Shown here: in pieces, positions 6,687-14,675 of the stretch | How positions within the stretch are numbered: position 1 is the first letter of the stretch | How the letters are laid out: the number at the start of each line of letters is the position of its first letter | Assembly: GCA_021780095.1 (NCBI GenBank) | Contig: JAJXZK010000043.1 | Location: 1 to 18,294, forward strand | From: Acidobacteriota bacterium | GTDB lineage: Bacteria > Acidobacteriota > Terriglobia > Terriglobales > Acidobacteriaceae | Reading direction: 5' to 3' | Length of the DNA stretch: 18,294 nt | Notes under the pieces: model-generated | Database searches by the model: none | What the model was told of the DNA's origin: nothing | What the model saw: the letters and a program-made list of their open reading frames with translations, nothing else | Program-made: the position numbers and the translations under genes

Positions 6687-7415
6687 TTAGTTGAGGCGGA
6701 CTAGGTAGGCTTGGGCTTCTGTGGGTTGGAGGAGGCGGGCGATTTGTTCGGCGGAGGTGTGCGACTGGCCGTAGGGGCGGATGCGGACCCAGTAGCCGGT
6801 GGCCCCTTTGAAGTCGATGACGTTGGCGCTGGGATATTCGCGCTGGAGTTTCTGCTGGAGTCGTCGGGCGTCGTGTTCATGATGGAAGACGCCGATCTGG
6901 ACGCACCATTTTCCCGATGAAGAGACTGAGGACGGATAGCGGAGAACGTCGATGCGGACGCGCGCGGTGCCGGTGCGCCAGACGCCGATTTTGATGGCGG
7001 CGGCGCGGGATAAATCCAAAATGCGGCCGGGAACGAAGGGTCCGCGATCCGATATGGTGACGACGACGGATTTGCGGTTGGAGAGATTGGTGACGCGGAC
7101 GACGGTGCCCATGGGCAGGGTGCGATGGGCGGCGGTCATGGCGTTCTGGTTGTAGATCTGGCCATCGGCTTCGCGGGCGTTGTGGTAGGGCGCGCCGTAC
7201 CAGCTGGCAATTCCAACTTCACTGCGAAGGACGGGGCCGGTGTGTTCCGGGGCGGGCTCGACGGGGGCTGGGGAGGGCGGAGCTTGTTCGGCAGGCGGCG
7301 GTGGTGGTGCGACGGCCTGGACCGGATGATGACGGCAGCCGGAGACGGTGAGGCACAGGACCAAAAATCCGGGCAAAGCGACGCGAAGGGAGAGCAGGGG
7401 ATTCCGGAGCTTCAC
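6687..7415 (-). CDS. rlpA: RlpA-like lipoprotein with SPOR domain
   Basis: 242 aa from a GTG at 7415. This start is chosen because it yields a clean lipoprotein signal, with basic residues, a hydrophobic core and lipobox VSGC (Cys27). AGGA is only 3 bases upstream, so an ATG at 7481 or 7571 cannot be excluded. After a Pro-rich linker (about 35-60), a double-psi beta-barrel (about 67-157) shows GIASWYG, NAMTAAHRTLPMGT (His97) and ISDRGPF (Asp123), the family's catalytic-site motifs. A SPOR domain (about 169-241) begins CVQIGVFHHEHDARRLQQKL and should bind denuded glycan at septa. RlpA proteins are lytic transglycosylases or septal-ring factors at the outer membrane. It is divergent from the secreted paralogue gene at 7708. 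Confidence 0.9.
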   Translation of the reverse strand: MKLRNPLLSLRVALPGFLVLCLTVSGCRHHPVQAVAPPPPPAEQAPPSPAPVEPAPEHTGPVLRSEVGIASWYGAPYHNAREADGQIYNQNAMTAAHRTLPMGTVVRVTNLSNRKSVVVTISDRGPFVPGRILDLSRAAAIKIGVWRTGTARVRIDVLRYPSSVSSSGKWCVQIGVFHHEHDARRLQQKLQREYPSANVIDFKGATGYWVRIRPYGQSHTSAEQIARLLQPTEAQAYLVRLN

Positions 7416-7665
7416 AATTCCTAATGCTACCGTGTTGCGATGGCGGTAGGGAGAGGTTTGGCTGCGATTGAGGATTGTCATTTGAGATGCCGGGCTGCCG
7501 ATGCGGAGGAAGAAGTGCGTATTTTCACAATCGATTGCGCGGTAGCGTCCGGCAACGGGGCCAGACTGCATCCTAAGGAAAGAGGGTGAATCTCTTTAGG
7601 AATGAACCAGCAAATTGCACGCGATAATGGATGCAAACCTTTGATAACGAACCGCATCCCAGAAC

Positions 7666-7690
7666 GTCTTACGACTTAAATACTTAAGAC
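7666..7690. repeat. Inverted repeat upstream of the secreted paralogue gene
   Basis: GTCTTA (7666-7671) and TAAGAC (7685-7690) are perfect inverted copies, with CTTAA/TTAAG nested inside, 18 bases before the TTG start at 7708 and in the AT-rich promoter zone. It may be an operator; the arms are short. Confidence 0.25.
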
Positions 7691-7707
7691 ATTGGCAGGA
7701 GTAAACT

Positions 7708-8793
7708 TTGCGACGCCTGATTTCGGCCTGGTGTTTGTTGTTGGTGGTGTTTGCGGCAAATTCGATGTTTGGCCTGGGAGCCTCGGGTGATTCGTTGCCG
7801 GATGCTCCCGAGCCGCAGACAACGCAGGCGGGTTCGCAACCGAGCGCCGGGTCTTCCAGCCTGGTCGGCACGGTGGAGGATATGCACGGGAAGCCGATTG
7901 CAGGTGTGGTGGTGACGGCGGTGAAAGCCAACGAGACGGGGGGGAAGACGGCTACGGTGGACGAGAAGGGCGCGTTCACGATTTCCGGGTTAGAGCCGGG
8001 GACGTATACAGTGTCGATCACGCTGCCGGGCCGGTCGCCGCAGATGGCGACCGAAGTGACGCTGGGGACGCGGGAAGAGCAGGAACTGCCGATTGTGACG
8101 GAGAGAAATCCGCACTCCACAACGACCGTGCAGGTGAGTGCCGACCTGACCCAGGTGGCGACGGCGCAGGTACAGTTGCAGGAAAAGCAGCGGATATTAG
8201 GCGTGGTGCCGAACTTTTATACGACGTACCTGTGGGATTCCGCACCGCTGACACCGAAGCTGAAGTTTCAACTGGCGCTGCGGGCGGAAATCGATCCGAT
8301 TGAATTTGCAGTAGACGCGGGTGTGGCTGGGGCGGAGCAATATCACAATACGTTCCCAGGATATGGCCGCGGCTGGCAGGGATATGGGAAGCGATTTGGC
8401 TCGGCGTATGCGGATTCTGCAATTGGGGCGATGCTGGGGCGGGCGCTGTTTCCGATCTGGTTCCACCAGGACCCGCGCTATTTTTACCGGGGCACCGGCA
8501 ATGTGCCTTCGCGGGTGTGGTACGCAGTGTCGCAGACGGTGGTGGCGCGCGGCGACAATGGCGCCTCGCAGCCGAACTACTCGCATGTGCTGGGGAACTT
8601 TGTCACGGCGGGGATTTCGAACGTGTATCGCGCTCCCAGCGATCGCACTTTCGACCTGACGATGCGAGATGCGCTGGTGGTGACGGCAGGCGATGCGGTG
8701 GGGAACGTGTTGCGAGAATTTATCTCGCGCCCGTTCACGTCGAACGTGCCGAAGTTTGCCCATGGCAAGGAAAACCAGAAAGGCTCGAAGTGA
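7708..8793 (+). CDS. Secreted protein with carboxypeptidase-regulatory-like domain (paralogue 1)
   Basis: 361 aa with a TTG start, supported by AGGAG 5-6 bases upstream and a proper signal peptide (MRRLISAWCLLLVVFAANS...). Soon after the signal comes SLPDAPEPQ (29-37). Residues about 52-130 form a CarboxypepD_reg-like beta-sandwich (VGTVEDMHGKPIAGVVVTAV ... GLEPGTYTVSI). The C-terminal half (about 165-345) contains GYGKRFGSAYADSAIGAMLGRALFPIWFHQDPRYFYRG and is clearly related to the C-terminal half of the next gene. The beta-sandwich resembles the N-terminal part of acidobacterial TonB-dependent 'Oar-like' receptors, but no beta-barrel receptor follows. Probably periplasmic or outer-membrane associated; function unknown. 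A weak terminator-like hairpin follows directly. Confidence 0.8.
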   Translation: MRRLISAWCLLLVVFAANSMFGLGASGDSLPDAPEPQTTQAGSQPSAGSSSLVGTVEDMHGKPIAGVVVTAVKANETGGKTATVDEKGAFTISGLEPGTYTVSITLPGRSPQMATEVTLGTREEQELPIVTERNPHSTTTVQVSADLTQVATAQVQLQEKQRILGVVPNFYTTYLWDSAPLTPKLKFQLALRAEIDPIEFAVDAGVAGAEQYHNTFPGYGRGWQGYGKRFGSAYADSAIGAMLGRALFPIWFHQDPRYFYRGTGNVPSRVWYAVSQTVVARGDNGASQPNYSHVLGNFVTAGISNVYRAPSDRTFDLTMRDALVVTAGDAVGNVLREFISRPFTSNVPKFAHGKENQKGSK

Positions 8794-8824
8794 TTGCCGG
8801 GTCCGCGCGGCGAGGCAACTTTTT
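8794..8824 (+). terminator. Possible terminator after paralogue 1
   Basis: TTGCC (8794-8798) pairs with GGCAA (8814-8818) around an inner CCGCGCGG palindrome, followed by CTTTTT. The stem is short and interrupted, so this is a moderate call; it would separate the two paralogue genes transcriptionally. Confidence 0.4.
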
Positions 8825-8959
8825 CTGTTCTGAAATGGTCTATCGTAGAGAGACAATACACTGACGTTCAGATGTATTTGGATTTCGAGACGGAGGCGGT
8901 TCGACCGCTCTGGCCTCTGCTCAATTTCGCTGCAGGTCGATTCCATCGCGGACAAAGGA

Positions 8960-9925
8960 ATGTCAGGAAGAGAACTGGCGGCTCATGTTGTAGTTGTGCT
9001 GGTGTTGCTGATGCCGTCGGGAGTGCTGGCTCAGTTGCCGGATGCGCCGATGCCGGCAGACGGTGTGCGACCGGCGGCGCGATTCTCCGGTGCTGACGCT
9101 GGACTACAGCAGGTTGCGTTCGCAGAGGCCGGGAGATTCGATGCGCAACAGTCGTTCGCTCCGCCGCCAAAGCGGGAATTTCGGCGCGCATTTTCCTCCA
9201 GTACAGCGTATCGGGGAGAGGTTCCAGGTGCTGCGCCCGCGTTGCAAAATACCTGTCCCGTGAATGCTTGTCCAGTGCATCCCTCGGCTATGTGTTGCGG
9301 GCACATTTCGTCGCCATTCGAGCAATATTTAAAGTGGCCGCTTGTGGTTCCGCTGACGGCGCGGGACAATTTGCGCTCGGCGGTGCGCGGGGTGATTGAT
9401 CCATTCAACCTGATCACGATTGCAGGCGACGCGGCGGTGGGGATCGGGTCGGACGCGCATACGCCGTATGGGCCGGGCATGCGAGGTTTTGCGAAGTATT
9501 CTGGCGTGAGTATTACGGAAGACATGGCGGGAGAATTTTTTGGGACGTTCCTGGTGCCGTCGCTGGTGCATCAGGACCCGCACTATCATCGCGAACCCTT
9601 CCTGCCCATCCCGCGCAGAATTTTGCACGCCATTGTGCAGGTGGCATGGTCGCAGAGCTACACGGGGAGGCCGATGTTCAACTACGCCAACTTTGTGGGC
9701 GGAATTGCGACGGCGGTGGTGAGCAATACGTTTGTGCCGGGGCCGAATCGGCAGGGGTTTGGGAATACGGCGCAGAGGCTGGCGCTGGCGTTCGCGATCA
9801 GTCCGTCGGGCAATTTCATTGAGGAGTTTGTGCCGGACCTGGCGAGTCACGTGAATCTGCGAGTGGTCATTTTCCAGCGGATTTTGAACTCTGTGACGCT
9901 TGAGGAGAGCGGCGTGGTGCAGTAA
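8960..9925 (+). CDS. Secreted protein, tandem paralogue 2
   Basis: 321 aa. The signal peptide (about 1-24, MSGRELAAHVVVVLVLLMPS...) is followed at once by AQLPDAPMPADG, echoing the LPDAP of the previous gene. The carboxypeptidase-regulatory domain is absent; instead there is a low-complexity linker and a Cys-rich patch (CPVNACPVHPSAMCCG, about 96-111). The C-terminal half (about 115-310) aligns with paralogue 1: GFAKYSGVSITEDMAGEFFGTFLVPSLVHQDPHYHRE against its GYGKRFGSAYADSAIGAMLGRALFPIWFHQDPRYFYRG, and a shared later FNYANFVGGIATAVVSN against PNYSHVLGNFVTAGISN. I know of no assigned function. A GGA directly abuts the ATG, so the ribosome binding site is poor; no better in-frame start was found. 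It is convergent with the DUF1801 gene across a 21-base gap. Confidence 0.8.
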   Translation: MSGRELAAHVVVVLVLLMPSGVLAQLPDAPMPADGVRPAARFSGADAGLQQVAFAEAGRFDAQQSFAPPPKREFRRAFSSSTAYRGEVPGAAPALQNTCPVNACPVHPSAMCCGHISSPFEQYLKWPLVVPLTARDNLRSAVRGVIDPFNLITIAGDAAVGIGSDAHTPYGPGMRGFAKYSGVSITEDMAGEFFGTFLVPSLVHQDPHYHREPFLPIPRRILHAIVQVAWSQSYTGRPMFNYANFVGGIATAVVSNTFVPGPNRQGFGNTAQRLALAFAISPSGNFIEEFVPDLASHVNLRVVIFQRILNSVTLEESGVVQ

Positions 9926-9946
9926 CGGCGGCGCGGGGAAAACTAG

Positions 9947-10372
9947 CTAGTGGGCTCGTCTGGTGGTGGGCCGGCGAAGTTTCGGTTTACTTTTGCTTTC
10001 GAGATTGAGCGCGACGGCGGCGCGGATGAGAGCCTTCAAAGCCGCCTCATCGATGGTGTCGCCTTCGTGGATATCGATGGCGCGGCGCACGCTTCCGTCG
10101 AGGCTGGAGTTGAAGAGGCCGGAAGGGTCCGGCAAGGATGCTCCCTTGGCGAAGGTCAACTTGACGACGGCCTTGTAGGTTTCGCCGGTGCAGACCATGC
10201 CGCCGTGAGAAAAGACGGGCGTTCCGGGCGAGGTCGCTTTGGCCCACTTCCACTCTTCGATGATTTCGGGGTCGGCCTGATGGATGAGGGTGCGGACTTT
10301 GGCGAGGGTTTTGCCGCGCCAGTCAGTGAGTTCTTTGATCTTCTGGTCCATTTTTGCGGCGACAGATTCCAT
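9947..10372 (-). CDS. DUF1801 domain protein
   Basis: 141 aa from the ATG at 10372, preferred to an upstream TTG because AAGGA sits about 9 bases before it. The DUF1801 (YdhG-like) fold is shown by LTDWRGKTLAKVRTLIHQADPEIIEEWKW near the N-terminus, then PVFSHGGMVCTGETYKAVVKLTFAKGASL and LFNSSLDGSVRRAIDIHEGD. The C-terminus is basic (KSKPKLRRPTTRRAH). DUF1801 proteins are small cytoplasmic proteins of unknown activity, very often encoded beside ArsR-type regulators and SRPBCC proteins, as here. It starts 59 bases after the SRPBCC stop on the same strand, so it is probably the third gene of that operon. Confidence 0.9.
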   Translation of the reverse strand: MESVAAKMDQKIKELTDWRGKTLAKVRTLIHQADPEIIEEWKWAKATSPGTPVFSHGGMVCTGETYKAVVKLTFAKGASLPDPSGLFNSSLDGSVRRAIDIHEGDTIDEAALKALIRAAVALNLESKSKPKLRRPTTRRAH

Positions 10373-10431
10373 TGAGGTGGTTCCTTTCAAGTGGAGTTCA
10401 AAGGCTCACAATTATGTTTTCGATTGCAAGG

Positions 10432-10869
10432 CTATTTCACCTGGGCGATGACACGTTCGAGGGCGGCGAAGAATTTCTGCCAGCCGTACTTCGCGCCGCC
10501 GTACGCCGCCTGCTGATCGGGGCGGAAGCCGGACTGCTCCATGCGCACGTGGGTGCCACCTTCGGCTGGAGTCAAGGTCCAGAGCACAGTCCATTGCAGG
10601 CCGGCCGCGGGTTCGCCAACGCCCCAGCTATAGGAGAGCTGTTTCATGGGCTCGACGATGAGCACCTCGCAGTCGACGATGCCATTCCAGTTCGGCATGG
10701 GGTCGGCGCGGAACTGGAACTTGCGGCCGACGACCGGCGCGAAGTCGTTGTCCATCATCCACTGCGCGAGGAGGGGGCTTTCGGTGAGCGCGCGCCACAG
10801 TTTTGCTGCTGGGTGAGGGAAGACTCTTTCGACGACAAGCGTACTGGGAGTGCCTGCTGTCTGGGTCAT
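10432..10869 (-). CDS. SRPBCC (AHSA1-like) domain protein
   Basis: 145 aa, one SRPBCC/START-like domain with a hydrophobic ligand cavity. Family motifs are VERVFPHPAAKLWRALTESPLLAQW (13-37), WNGIVDCEVLIVEPMKQLSYSW (about 61-82), LQWTVLWTLTPAEGGTHVRMEQSGF and the closing helix GWQKFFAALERVIAQ. The ATG overlaps the ArsR stop by four bases (ATGA), so the two are translationally coupled. ArsR-SRPBCC pairs are widespread and are thought to form ligand-responsive modules; the ligand here is unknown. Confidence 0.92.
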   Translation of the reverse strand: MTQTAGTPSTLVVERVFPHPAAKLWRALTESPLLAQWMMDNDFAPVVGRKFQFRADPMPNWNGIVDCEVLIVEPMKQLSYSWGVGEPAAGLQWTVLWTLTPAEGGTHVRMEQSGFRPDQQAAYGGAKYGWQKFFAALERVIAQVK

Positions 10870-11192
10870 GATTCCATCCTTTGCAAAAGGGATTCGAGAC
10901 GGTCAAAGCGGCCGCGCCAGAAGGCGCCGTAAAGATGGAGCCAGTCGACCAGGGGCACCAGCGCATCGGGCTGGGCGCGATAGTGGGTTTCGCGTCCCTG
11001 CCGGCGATGGTGCACCAGTTTGGCCCGCTTGAGCACGGTGAGGTGCTTGGAGACAGCGGGCTGCGATACGCCTGCGTGGCGGGTCAATGCGTGAACGGTT
11101 TGTTCGCCGTGGCGGGTCAACTGCTCAAAAATGGAGCGACGGGTGGGATCAGCGAGGGCGCGAAAGACAGGATTGGCCTGGGCTGGCTTCAT
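10866..11192 (-). CDS. ArsR-family transcriptional regulator
   Basis: 108 aa winged-helix repressor. The start PVFRALADPTRRSIFEQL (8-25), the recognition helix VSQPAVSKHLTVLKRAKLV (about 42-60) and the wing RQGRETHYR (about 63-72) are typical. There is no cysteine, so the classic metal site (ELCVCD) is absent and it should not be a thiol-based metal sensor. It belongs with the non-metal ArsR/SdpR-type group paired with SRPBCC genes. The ATG lies only 6 bases from the -10 box, so no ribosome binding site fits and the mRNA is probably leaderless. A perfect inverted repeat in the promoter suggests autoregulation. Confidence 0.92.
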   Translation of the reverse strand: MKPAQANPVFRALADPTRRSIFEQLTRHGEQTVHALTRHAGVSQPAVSKHLTVLKRAKLVHHRRQGRETHYRAQPDALVPLVDWLHLYGAFWRGRFDRLESLLQRMES

Positions 11193-11196
11193 ACCG

Positions 11197-11227
11197 AAAA
11201 CATAACCATACGGTTATGTTTTGTCAA
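11197..11227 (-). promoter_or_regulatory. ArsR promoter with embedded operator
   Basis: On the minus strand TTGACA (11222-11227), a 17-base spacer and TATGTT (11199-11204) make a near-consensus sigma-70 promoter. A perfect 11-bp inverted repeat, AAAACATAACC (11197-11207) and GGTTATGTTTT (11212-11222) with a 4-base centre, covers the -10 and spacer and touches the -35. A dimer bound there would block RNA polymerase. The -10 ends 6 bases before the ATG, so transcription should begin at about the start codon. Confidence 0.8.
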
Positions 11228-11465
11228 GAGCAGAGAGTGGGTGCCAATGTTTCCAATTTCCCTTTGGAAGGTACCGTGGGAGGTCACTGTGCTGCGATTG
11301 TGAGGCGACGGTCAAAGACGTTGTTCAGGGGCAAAAACGGAGCTGGCAGGAACAATCGAAGTCGATGAGGGTAAGGATCCGATTGGGTGCACGTACTATC
11401 GCTCGATGGGCTGGACTCATCGTAATGTAGTTGCTGCTGAATGATTCGAAGGGAAGGTTGCCGAG

Positions 11466-12305
11466 GTGAGCATTCCACATCGCAGGCGGTGGATCGATTT
11501 CGGGAAGGCTCTGTGGCATGCATTTAACGACGACGACGTACTGAACGGCGCTGCTGTTCTTGCGTTCTTCTTTTTGCTAGCGGTTTTCCCAGCGGCGATT
11601 TTTGTCCTTTCGCTGCTTCCCTACCTCTCCATTCCCCACCTGCAGCAGGCGATTCTGGATCTGCTCCACCAGATTCTGCCGGTGCAGTCGGCGAACCTTT
11701 TCGAGTCGACCATCCAGTACGCGGCGTCTGAGGGAACGAGAGGACTGCTGACATTCGGACTGATCTTTACTCTCTGGTCGGGCTCGACCGGGGTCTATGC
11801 ACTCAGCGAACAACTGAACACCATCTGCGAAGCCAAGGAAGAAAGACCCTTCTGGAAAGTGCGAGGGATCGCAATTCTTATGACGGTGTTCTTTGCTCTG
11901 CTGACGATTGGCACACTCTCGCTGGTGATATTCGGAGGGGCGATTCAGTCGTGGATTGCATCCTTCATTGGCTGGAGCGAGCCGTTACGACTCTTCTTTG
12001 CAATGATGCGCTGGGTCATCATTGCCGCTGCAGGGCTGCTGGGCCTTGCCGTGGCTTACCGGTTTGGGCCCAATGTGAACTCTAAGTTTCAGTTGATTTC
12101 GCCCGGTAACGTTACGGCGGCCATTCTGATTGCGGTCGCCTCGGTCGGATTCCAGTTCTATGTCTCCAAGTTTGGCCATTACAGTGCCACGTATGGCAGC
12201 CTTGCCGCCATTATTGTTCTGATGCTGTGGATGTATCTGGCTGGAATCGCCGTGCTGGTCGGTTACGAAATTAACAAAATTTCGCACCGCCACAAGTGTC
12301 AGTAG
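11466..12305 (+). CDS. YihY/virulence factor BrkB family membrane protein
   Basis: 279 aa with a GTG start, 8 bases after AAGGGAAGG. Six membrane helices can be placed at about 28-51, 93-115, 134-160, 180-198, 216-233 and 243-268. Family motifs include NGAAVLAFFFLLAVFPAAIF at the first helix, GLIFTLWSGSTGVYALSEQLNTI (98-120), VAYRFGPN (196-203) and the C-terminal SYGSLAAxIVLMLWMYLAG-like stretch with GYEIN. The family (formerly called ribonuclease BN by mistake) is an inner-membrane family with no settled function. The protein is short compared with members having a long C-terminal cytoplasmic tail. The 273-base gap before it, shared with the divergent ArsR promoter, shows no clear plus-strand promoter. 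Confidence 0.92.
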   Translation: MSIPHRRRWIDFGKALWHAFNDDDVLNGAAVLAFFFLLAVFPAAIFVLSLLPYLSIPHLQQAILDLLHQILPVQSANLFESTIQYAASEGTRGLLTFGLIFTLWSGSTGVYALSEQLNTICEAKEERPFWKVRGIAILMTVFFALLTIGTLSLVIFGGAIQSWIASFIGWSEPLRLFFAMMRWVIIAAAGLLGLAVAYRFGPNVNSKFQLISPGNVTAAILIAVASVGFQFYVSKFGHYSATYGSLAAIIVLMLWMYLAGIAVLVGYEINKISHRHKCQ

Positions 12306-12370
12306 TACGCTCTGTCCGCTTCAATTTTCCCGGAGAGTGCATACATCACCCCGGCGCGTCGAGCATCCGC

Positions 12371-12376
12371 TAGAAT
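12371..12376 (+). promoter_or_regulatory. Possible -10 box (TAGAAT) of the SDR gene
   Basis: TAGAAT lies 33 bases before the ATG at 12409. No -35 consensus is seen 16-18 bases upstream. The same hexamer precedes two other plus-strand genes in this window. Confidence 0.3.
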
Positions 12377-12408
12377 CGATTGAGAACGCCCGATCTAGGA
12401 TTGCATCC

Positions 12409-13164
12409 ATGCGGCTCAAGAACAAGGTAGCGGTGATAGTAGGCGGGGCCAACGGTATTGGCCGTGCCATTGCGATTCGTTTGGCCGGAGAGGGAGCCAG
12501 TGTCGCCATCAATGACATTGACGATGCCGCGGGGGAGGCGCTCGAATCTGAAATCAAGCGTCTCAGTGGCAGATCGTTCTACCTGCACGGAGACGCTGCT
12601 TCTGAGCGCGACGTGTCGGCCCTTATGAGCGCAGTGAAGGACAGGTTTGGCGGGCTGGATATCCTGGTCAACAATGTGGTTGCGGGGGAAGCTGCCCTGG
12701 CTGCGAATGATTGGGATTCTTTAAGCCAGGTCTGCCTGAAGAGTTATTGGCTTTCGATGAAGGCCGCGTTTCCCTTGATGCGACGTGCCGGTTCGAACGT
12801 AGTGAATATATCGTCGGTCAATGCGCTGCTGGGGTTTGGTCAAGATCATCTCTATAGCGGCCTGAAAGCCGCGATCATCGGCCTGTCCCGCTCCATGGTG
12901 GGTGAGTTTTCCCCGCAGGGCATCCGCATCAATTGCATTTGCCCGGGCACCATCGTCACCGAGAGGTGGAAGACGCGTTTTGAGGGAGATCCGGAATTGG
13001 AGGCGAGGCTGACCAAGCTGTACCCGATCCGGAGGCTGGGAAGCGCGGAGGATGTTGCCAACGCTGCCCTCTTTCTTGCTTCCGACGAAGCTTCGTTCAT
13101 TACCGGTGCGGTGTTGACTGTAGATGGAGGACTCACCGCGGTGAATACGGGGTTCGTTAAGTAG
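12409..13164 (+). CDS. SDR-family oxidoreductase
   Basis: 251 aa from the ATG at 12409, with AGGA 8 bases upstream; an earlier in-frame ATG at 12337 adds 24 residues without family similarity. It is a classical short-chain dehydrogenase: nucleotide-binding VGGANGIGRA (11-20), a ligand region INDID (34-38) whose acidic residues after the second strand favour NAD(H), ILVNNVV (85-91, the NNAG position), Ser135/136 in VVNISSVNA, and Tyr149-x3-Lys153. The C-terminus ends with the usual FLASDEASFITGAVLTVDGG. The Asn of the catalytic tetrad, expected in the 'vNl' motif, appears replaced (QVCLK, 107-111), though this alignment is by eye. Substrate unknown. It is convergent with the Tat protein gene. 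Confidence 0.9.
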   Translation: MRLKNKVAVIVGGANGIGRAIAIRLAGEGASVAINDIDDAAGEALESEIKRLSGRSFYLHGDAASERDVSALMSAVKDRFGGLDILVNNVVAGEAALAANDWDSLSQVCLKSYWLSMKAAFPLMRRAGSNVVNISSVNALLGFGQDHLYSGLKAAIIGLSRSMVGEFSPQGIRINCICPGTIVTERWKTRFEGDPELEARLTKLYPIRRLGSAEDVANAALFLASDEASFITGAVLTVDGGLTAVNTGFVK

Positions 13165-13168
13165 GTTA

Positions 13169-13187
13169 CGTTCGCCGGTTGGGAACG
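13169..13187. terminator. Small hairpin between convergent genes
   Basis: CGTTC and GAACG pair around a 9-base loop in the 29-base gap between the SDR stop and the convergent Tat-protein stop. No T-tract; weak evidence of a shared end signal. Confidence 0.2.
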
Positions 13188-13193
13188 CGGAGC

Positions 13194-14612
13194 CTATGCC
13201 GTTGCAAAACCTCGGATGTATGGGGTATCCGGCGGTCGCGGCCCCGTGTTAAAGAGCGGTCCGTGTGTCGAGTGATATTTCATGTTCATGTACGGCGTCT
13301 CGACGGCGCGTCCGACGGCAGAATAACGGCCGTCCTGCCAGTTTGAGTCCATGTAATAGTTCACAATCCCAGTGGACACAAGCAGCCGCTCTGCATTGAA
13401 CGGTTCCTTTCCGGTCAGCATCATCTCGATCAGCCAGTGCTCGTGGGCGTTCCCCGCGTGGAACTGCGAAATGGGACCGGGCCACCCAAGCATCGAGATG
13501 ATCGTCGGGTCTTTTTGCCCTTCGATATCGCCGCCGAAGGTCCACCCCACACCGCTGCCGGAAATTGAGGCCGCTTTGGTGCCGTCGTTATAGTTCACGA
13601 TGCAAAGGTTATTCTGGCCGCGTCGCTGGCTGGTCTGGATGCCCTGCTGAAAATGTCCCGCTGGCAGGTCAAAACTTTTACGCACGGCTTCCAGCAAGTT
13701 GTGGGCCCAGGGATTGGCTTCGACCCACTTCCATGCTTCAGGCCCGCGAATGGACTGCACCGACTTGACGCCTGTCTCCCCGCCCTTGCGGCGATCCATG
13801 AAGGACTGGAGCACATCAATGCAATGGAAGGTGGCTCCCTCGTCCGCCATGTCTCCAATCACGAGTCCGTTCTTGAGCGGCGTATCTGGAGCGAGGTCTA
13901 TCTCTGGCTTGCGGTAGTAAACGGGTATGGAAGAGCCCCCGGTGAGCGGAAAGTTCAGTTCACGGGATTTATCAAACATCCACTTGGCGTCGTCCCAATT
14001 GTAGGAGAGATGCTTGTCGTTAAAGATTGGTACCGAGCGCTTACTCTGCTCGAAGACCCGGATCACCTGCTGGTAAATCCACCAGCGGGGCAAGAGCCAG
14101 TGCCCCTTGAGATCGGTTGGATAGTTCCCGTGTTCGCAGACTATGACCACACCATCCACCGCAAGTTCATTGCCGCCAAGCGTGACGGCTTCCCCTACTG
14201 TTTTATAGATGGGAATGTTTTTCGCTTTGCATACTTTCTGACCCAGTAAGCTCGTGTCCAGCTGATTGATGTAAACGGACACGACGTCGACCTGCGAAGC
14301 AGTGTAGGCGCCTTTCCACCAATAACCGTCCAACAGCTTGTTTATGATCCAGTCCGCATGTGAAGTCGGGAGACCCCAATAGCTGACGAGGCAGGCAATA
14401 CGAGGCCGCCTTTGCCCAGTCTGCCGAGCAGCGCCGGGTTGTGGACCCTGCGGAACAGCACCGGCTGCGATACCGGTGAAAGCCGTCAAGCCGGCCAGAC
14501 CGGCCATCCCCAGCATTTCACGCCGGGTGAAGAGAGAGCGTGACTCCGTCGTTTCGCTGACTGGGGATGAATCATCCGGCCTGGCTGCAATTTCGATTTG
14601 GGTCTTTTTCAC
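13194..14612 (-). CDS. Tat-exported protein, possibly Gfo/Idh/MocA-like
   Basis: 472 aa from a GTG at 14612; AGGAT lies about 13 bases upstream, rather far, but no other start precedes the signal. The Tat motif is FTRREMLGMAGLAG (Arg30-Arg31), with a long charged leader before it. The mature N-terminus RIACLVSYWGLPTSHADWIINKLLDGYWW looks like a Rossmann-type start lacking the usual GxGxxG; later blocks are VDGVVIVCEHGNYP, PIFNDKHLSYNWDDAKWM, PLTGGSSIPVYYRKPE and an AHEHWLIEMMLTGKEPF segment. I recall similar exported proteins in planctomycetes and acidobacteria annotated as hypothetical or oxidoreductase-like. Sugar or cyclitol oxidation would be a guess. The promoter at 14647-14675 fits. It is convergent with the SDR gene. 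Confidence 0.8.
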   Translation of the reverse strand: MKKTQIEIAARPDDSSPVSETTESRSLFTRREMLGMAGLAGLTAFTGIAAGAVPQGPQPGAARQTGQRRPRIACLVSYWGLPTSHADWIINKLLDGYWWKGAYTASQVDVVSVYINQLDTSLLGQKVCKAKNIPIYKTVGEAVTLGGNELAVDGVVIVCEHGNYPTDLKGHWLLPRWWIYQQVIRVFEQSKRSVPIFNDKHLSYNWDDAKWMFDKSRELNFPLTGGSSIPVYYRKPEIDLAPDTPLKNGLVIGDMADEGATFHCIDVLQSFMDRRKGGETGVKSVQSIRGPEAWKWVEANPWAHNLLEAVRKSFDLPAGHFQQGIQTSQRRGQNNLCIVNYNDGTKAASISGSGVGWTFGGDIEGQKDPTIISMLGWPGPISQFHAGNAHEHWLIEMMLTGKEPFNAERLLVSTGIVNYYMDSNWQDGRYSAVGRAVETPYMNMKYHSTHGPLFNTGPRPPDTPYIRGFATA

Positions 14613-14646
14613 TATGGTTATCTGATCCTGTTGGTTTAGGTTTATT

Positions 14647-14675
14647 TTTCTACATTAAATACAGAAATGCAGCAA
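14647..14675 (-). promoter_or_regulatory. Promoter of the Tat-exported protein gene
   Basis: On the minus strand TTGCTG (14670-14675), a 17-base spacer and TAGAAA (14647-14652). Transcription would begin near 14640, leaving a leader of about 28 bases with AGGAT before the GTG. Confidence 0.5.

Noticed and set aside
12337..12408. Longer N-terminus of the SDR protein from the ATG at 12337
   Set aside because: The added residues do not match the family, a possible -10 box lies inside them, and a good ribosome binding site precedes the ATG at 12409.
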